This document shows, in pieces, positions 21,158 to 22,989 of a stretch of 22,989 nt of DNA. The notes beneath the pieces are model-generated. The model worked only from the letters and a program-made list of their open reading frames with translations. It made no database searches and had not been told where the DNA came from. Source of the stretch: an uncultured Oscillospiraceae bacterium (GTDB lineage Bacteria; Bacillota; Clostridia; Oscillospirales; Oscillospiraceae); assembly GCA_934572465.1 (NCBI GenBank), contig CAKTLG010000030.1, positions 1-22,989 of the forward strand, in the 5' to 3' direction. How positions within the stretch are numbered: position 1 is the stretch's first letter; every line of letters starts with the position of its first letter. The translations under genes and the position numbers were made by a program.

Positions 21158-21295
21158 TCAGCGGAACGCGCCGAGTATCGGGAATGCGAGCGGCGGGCGC
21201 TCCGCGCCGAGTGCGCGGGTGAGCGCGTCGAGTGCCGTCTCCCGATTTCTAAGCCCCCGCGTCTCGCGCCGGAGCCGGTATGTGATGGCCTTCAT
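21158..21295 (-). CDS. Small basic protein, unknown
   Basis: 45 residues, Arg-rich (MKAITYRLRRETRGL, RNRETALDALTRALG). The ATG at 21295 has AAGGAAGGA 9 nt upstream and a good promoter at 21358-21387. The frame is open further upstream, but that part lies before the transcription start. It precedes the XRE-solenoid gene by 42 bp and is probably cotranscribed with it. No family recognised. It could be a real small gene or a leader peptide. Confidence 0.45.
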   Translation of the reverse strand: MKAITYRLRRETRGLRNRETALDALTRALGAERPPLAFPILGAFR

Positions 21296-21357
21296 GGTAA
21301 CAGATCCTTCCTTGCCCCGTGCTGCAGCCGCGGCGTTTGCATTACCGGTATGGCCCC

Positions 21358-21387
21358 AGTATAGGGGGCGCACAGAGGAAAAGACAA
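21358..21387 (-). promoter_or_regulatory. Promoter for the small gene and XRE-solenoid gene
   Basis: Minus-strand TTGTCT (21387-21382), 18 bp, TATACT (21363-21358). Confidence 0.65.
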
Positions 21388-21418
21388 TGGCGCGGTGGTT
21401 GAATCGCTCGTTTTTCTT

Positions 21419-21434
21419 TCCAACCTGCGGTTGG
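21419..21434. repeat. Perfect inverted repeat TCCAACC-TGC-GGTTGGA
   Basis: A 7-bp-arm inverted repeat between the LysR stop and the promoter at 21358-21387. It has no T run on the minus strand, so it is not a clear terminator for lysR; it might be an operator. Confidence 0.45.
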
Positions 21435-21473
21435 ATTCCGCGAACCGCGGACAGCTGCACGCGAAGGAGCGCC

Positions 21474-22367
21474 TCAGCGGCGCACGGTCACCTCCTCGAT
21501 GCCGTGCGTATAGTCGACGACATGCTGGAGGAAGAGCTGCGTGATCGTGGAGGGCAGGAAGCCCTTCTTGACCGCCACGCCGATCTCGCGCGACTGCGCG
21601 ACGTTCAGCGGCAGGCTCGCCACGTGATAGCGCTCCGGCTGGAGCAGGATGCTGTGCACGATGCTCACGCCCAGACCCGCCTCGACCATCGACAGCAGCG
21701 CGAAATCGCTCGTGACGTCGTAGGTGATCTCGGGGTGGATGTTGTACTGATCGAGCAGGCGGTTGAATTCATAGTCCTGTATCTCCATCAGTCGCACGAA
21801 GTTTTCGTGCGGCAGCTGCTCGAGCGGGAAGACCGGCGCGTCCGCCATCGGATGATCTTTGGGCAGGATCGCGACCATCGTATCGTGCAGGATGGGGGTC
21901 GTCTCAAAGTCGCTGGAGGCTGGCATGGCAAGAAAGCCGCAGTCGATCGCGCCGCGCCGCAGCCACTCGGAGATCTCGTAATACTCGCCCGTGAGCAGCT
22001 GGATCTGAATATTCGGATAGCGCTGGTGGAAGTCCTTGAGGATCTCCGGCAGCAGGCTGATGGCGAGGCTCGTAAAGCAGCCCAGGCGCAGCGTGCCGGA
22101 CTGCACGCCGTGCAGCTCGGAGACGGCGAAGTTCAGATCCTCATAGTCCTTGACGATCTCGCGGATCGTGGGCAGCAGCACCATGCCGTCAGACGAGATC
22201 TCGATGCCGGAGTGGTTGCGCGTCAGGAGCTTGACCTGCCAGTCCTGCTCCAGATCCGAGATCATTTTGCTCACGGCGGACTGCGTGTAGCCCAGCTCGT
22301 TCGCCGCCTGCGTGATGCTGCCGGTCTCCACGGTGCGGAGGTATGCGATGTACTTGCGGATGCTCAT
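21474..22367 (-). CDS. LysR-family transcriptional regulator
   Basis: 297 residues, the standard LysR length. The N-terminal winged HTH is at 3-62 (YLRTVETGSITQAANELG, then YTQSAVSKMISDLEQDW). The effector-binding domain runs from about 90 to 290 (GTLRLGCFTSLAISLLPEIL, then WLRRGAIDCGFLAMPA). GAGGTAA lies about 8 nt before the ATG. It is divergent from the ArgC-family gene at 22546 with a 178-bp gap containing a T-N11-A palindrome, the classic layout in which LysR controls both itself and its neighbour. The co-inducer may therefore be tied to arginine or a related pathway (inference). Confidence 0.93.
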   Translation of the reverse strand: MSIRKYIAYLRTVETGSITQAANELGYTQSAVSKMISDLEQDWQVKLLTRNHSGIEISSDGMVLLPTIREIVKDYEDLNFAVSELHGVQSGTLRLGCFTSLAISLLPEILKDFHQRYPNIQIQLLTGEYYEISEWLRRGAIDCGFLAMPASSDFETTPILHDTMVAILPKDHPMADAPVFPLEQLPHENFVRLMEIQDYEFNRLLDQYNIHPEITYDVTSDFALLSMVEAGLGVSIVHSILLQPERYHVASLPLNVAQSREIGVAVKKGFLPSTITQLFLQHVVDYTHGIEEVTVRR

Positions 22368-22401
22368 GATGTGTTACCTCAATGTCGATATGGCTGTTAA
22401 G

Positions 22402-22416
22402 ATTCCAAATTGGAAT
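22402..22416. promoter_or_regulatory. LysR-type operator (T-N11-A palindrome)
   Basis: Perfect palindrome ATTCCAAATTGGAAT, containing the T-N11-A pattern of LysR boxes. A partial copy (TTTCCAAAACTAT, from 22439) lies nearer the divergent promoter, as in a recognition-site/activation-site pair. Confidence 0.75.
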
Positions 22417-22438
22417 GCAGAGATAAAAATATATTCGC

Positions 22439-22467
22439 TTTCCAAAACTATGTGCAGATTATACAAT
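22439..22467 (+). promoter_or_regulatory. Weak, probably activator-dependent promoter of the ArgC-family gene
   Basis: TTTCCA (22439-22444), 17 bp, TACAAT (22462-22467). The poor -35 overlaps the second LysR half-site, as expected for a LysR-activated promoter. Confidence 0.5.
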
Positions 22468-22545
22468 AGGCGTTAAGAAAATTCAATGCCTGTAGACAGA
22501 ATTTTCAAAGCCATCCGGCGAGAGATAATAAGGAGGAAAACAGAC

Positions 22546-22989
22546 ATGATCCATTATTCCTGCATCGGTGCTACCGGTTATGTGTGCGGCGAGGTGCTGC
22601 GCATGATGGTCAACCATTCCGAAGGCGAGCTTGTCAACGTGCTCGATACCTACGGTGTGGGCGACGCGATCTCGACTCACCATCCCGCGCTGCGCGGCTT
22701 CTACGATCAGGTCATCATGGACCTCACCGAAGAGACCGTCCGCGAGACTGCGAAAAAGAGCGACGTTATCATGATCCAGGTCCCCTCCGGCGACGTGGCC
22801 AAGTGGGCGGAGATCGTGCTCGCTGAGGACTGCGCCATTATCGACATCGGCGCCGACATCCGCTTCCGCGACGTCGACGTGTGGGAAAAGTGGTATGGTC
22901 AGAAGCACCCCAACGCCAAGATGACCCACGAGGCCGTTTACTGCATCCCCGAGGTCATGCGCGATCTTGCCAAGGGCAAGAAGCTCATC
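22546..22989 (+). CDS. argC: N-acetyl-gamma-glutamyl-phosphate reductase family protein, 5' part
   Basis: 148 residues, running off the window. ArgC reduces N-acetyl-glutamyl phosphate to the semialdehyde with NADPH, the third step of arginine synthesis. Seen here: the dinucleotide motif CIGATGYVCGEVLR near the start, DVIMIQVPSGDVAKW, IDIGADIRFRD, YGQKHP and HEAVYCIPEVMR, in ArgC order. The catalytic Cys (PGC motif) would come just after the window edge. The sequence is rather divergent (QVPSGD in place of the usual LPHG), so a specialised paralogue is possible. AGGAGG lies 9 nt before the ATG. Divergent from lysR. Confidence 0.82.
   Translation, partial: MIHYSCIGATGYVCGEVLRMMVNHSEGELVNVLDTYGVGDAISTHHPALRGFYDQVIMDLTEETVRETAKKSDVIMIQVPSGDVAKWAEIVLAEDCAIIDIGADIRFRDVDVWEKWYGQKHPNAKMTHEAVYCIPEVMRDLAKGKKLI

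Overview
The window is GC-rich chromosomal DNA from a Gram-positive, spore-forming Clostridia-type bacterium, most likely of the Oscillospiraceae/Ruminococcaceae group (inference). The grounds are a dipicolinate synthase pair (dpaA-dpaB), strong AGGAGG-type ribosome binding sites, vegetative TTGACA/TATAAT promoters, three genes or fragments with S-layer homology (SLH) repeats, and gene families common in gut clostridia.

Left part (1-4770). The 3' end of a 5S rRNA and its terminator come first. A small membrane protein follows, then a MerR-family regulator with a 19-bp-spacer promoter, a DUF362 protein, and a cation:proton-antiporter-type transporter. A fluoride (crcB-motif) riboswitch stands in front of the transporter, with an expression platform that can be read directly. 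A short unidentified gene and tRNA-Ala(GGC) end this part.

Accessory scar (4797-6523). Directly downstream of the tRNA lie a broken RepA-type replication gene and a broken serine recombinase, the residue of an integrated mobile element. Then come a ferritin-like protein, a jelly-roll-like protein and an SLH fragment, which look like leftover phage or mobile-element cargo.

Central part (6869-15919). It holds a 1042-residue secreted SLH protein (beta-helix, InlB-type repeats, BIG2, SLH). A five-gene minus-strand operon follows: TetR, CPBP protease, GNAT acetyltransferase, DUF3795, and a DUF1697 gene broken by one in-frame TGA. A repeat-bearing lipoprotein and an SLH-anchored L,D-transpeptidase complete it. 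These genes suggest cell-envelope building and small stress or resistance functions.

Right part (15936-22989). A second CPBP protease is divergent from dpaA-dpaB (spore dipicolinic acid synthesis). Then come a DUF2812-like membrane protein, a DivIVA-like coiled-coil protein, an XRE regulator fused to a repeat solenoid, a LysR regulator, and the divergent start of an ArgC-family reductase that runs off the window.

The items most worth following up are the fluoride switch with a possible second, translational layer; the HTH-solenoid fusion; the conserved-Trp-to-TGA change in the DUF1697 gene; and the mobile-element scar beside tRNA-Ala. No clearly new multi-gene defence or biosynthetic system was found.
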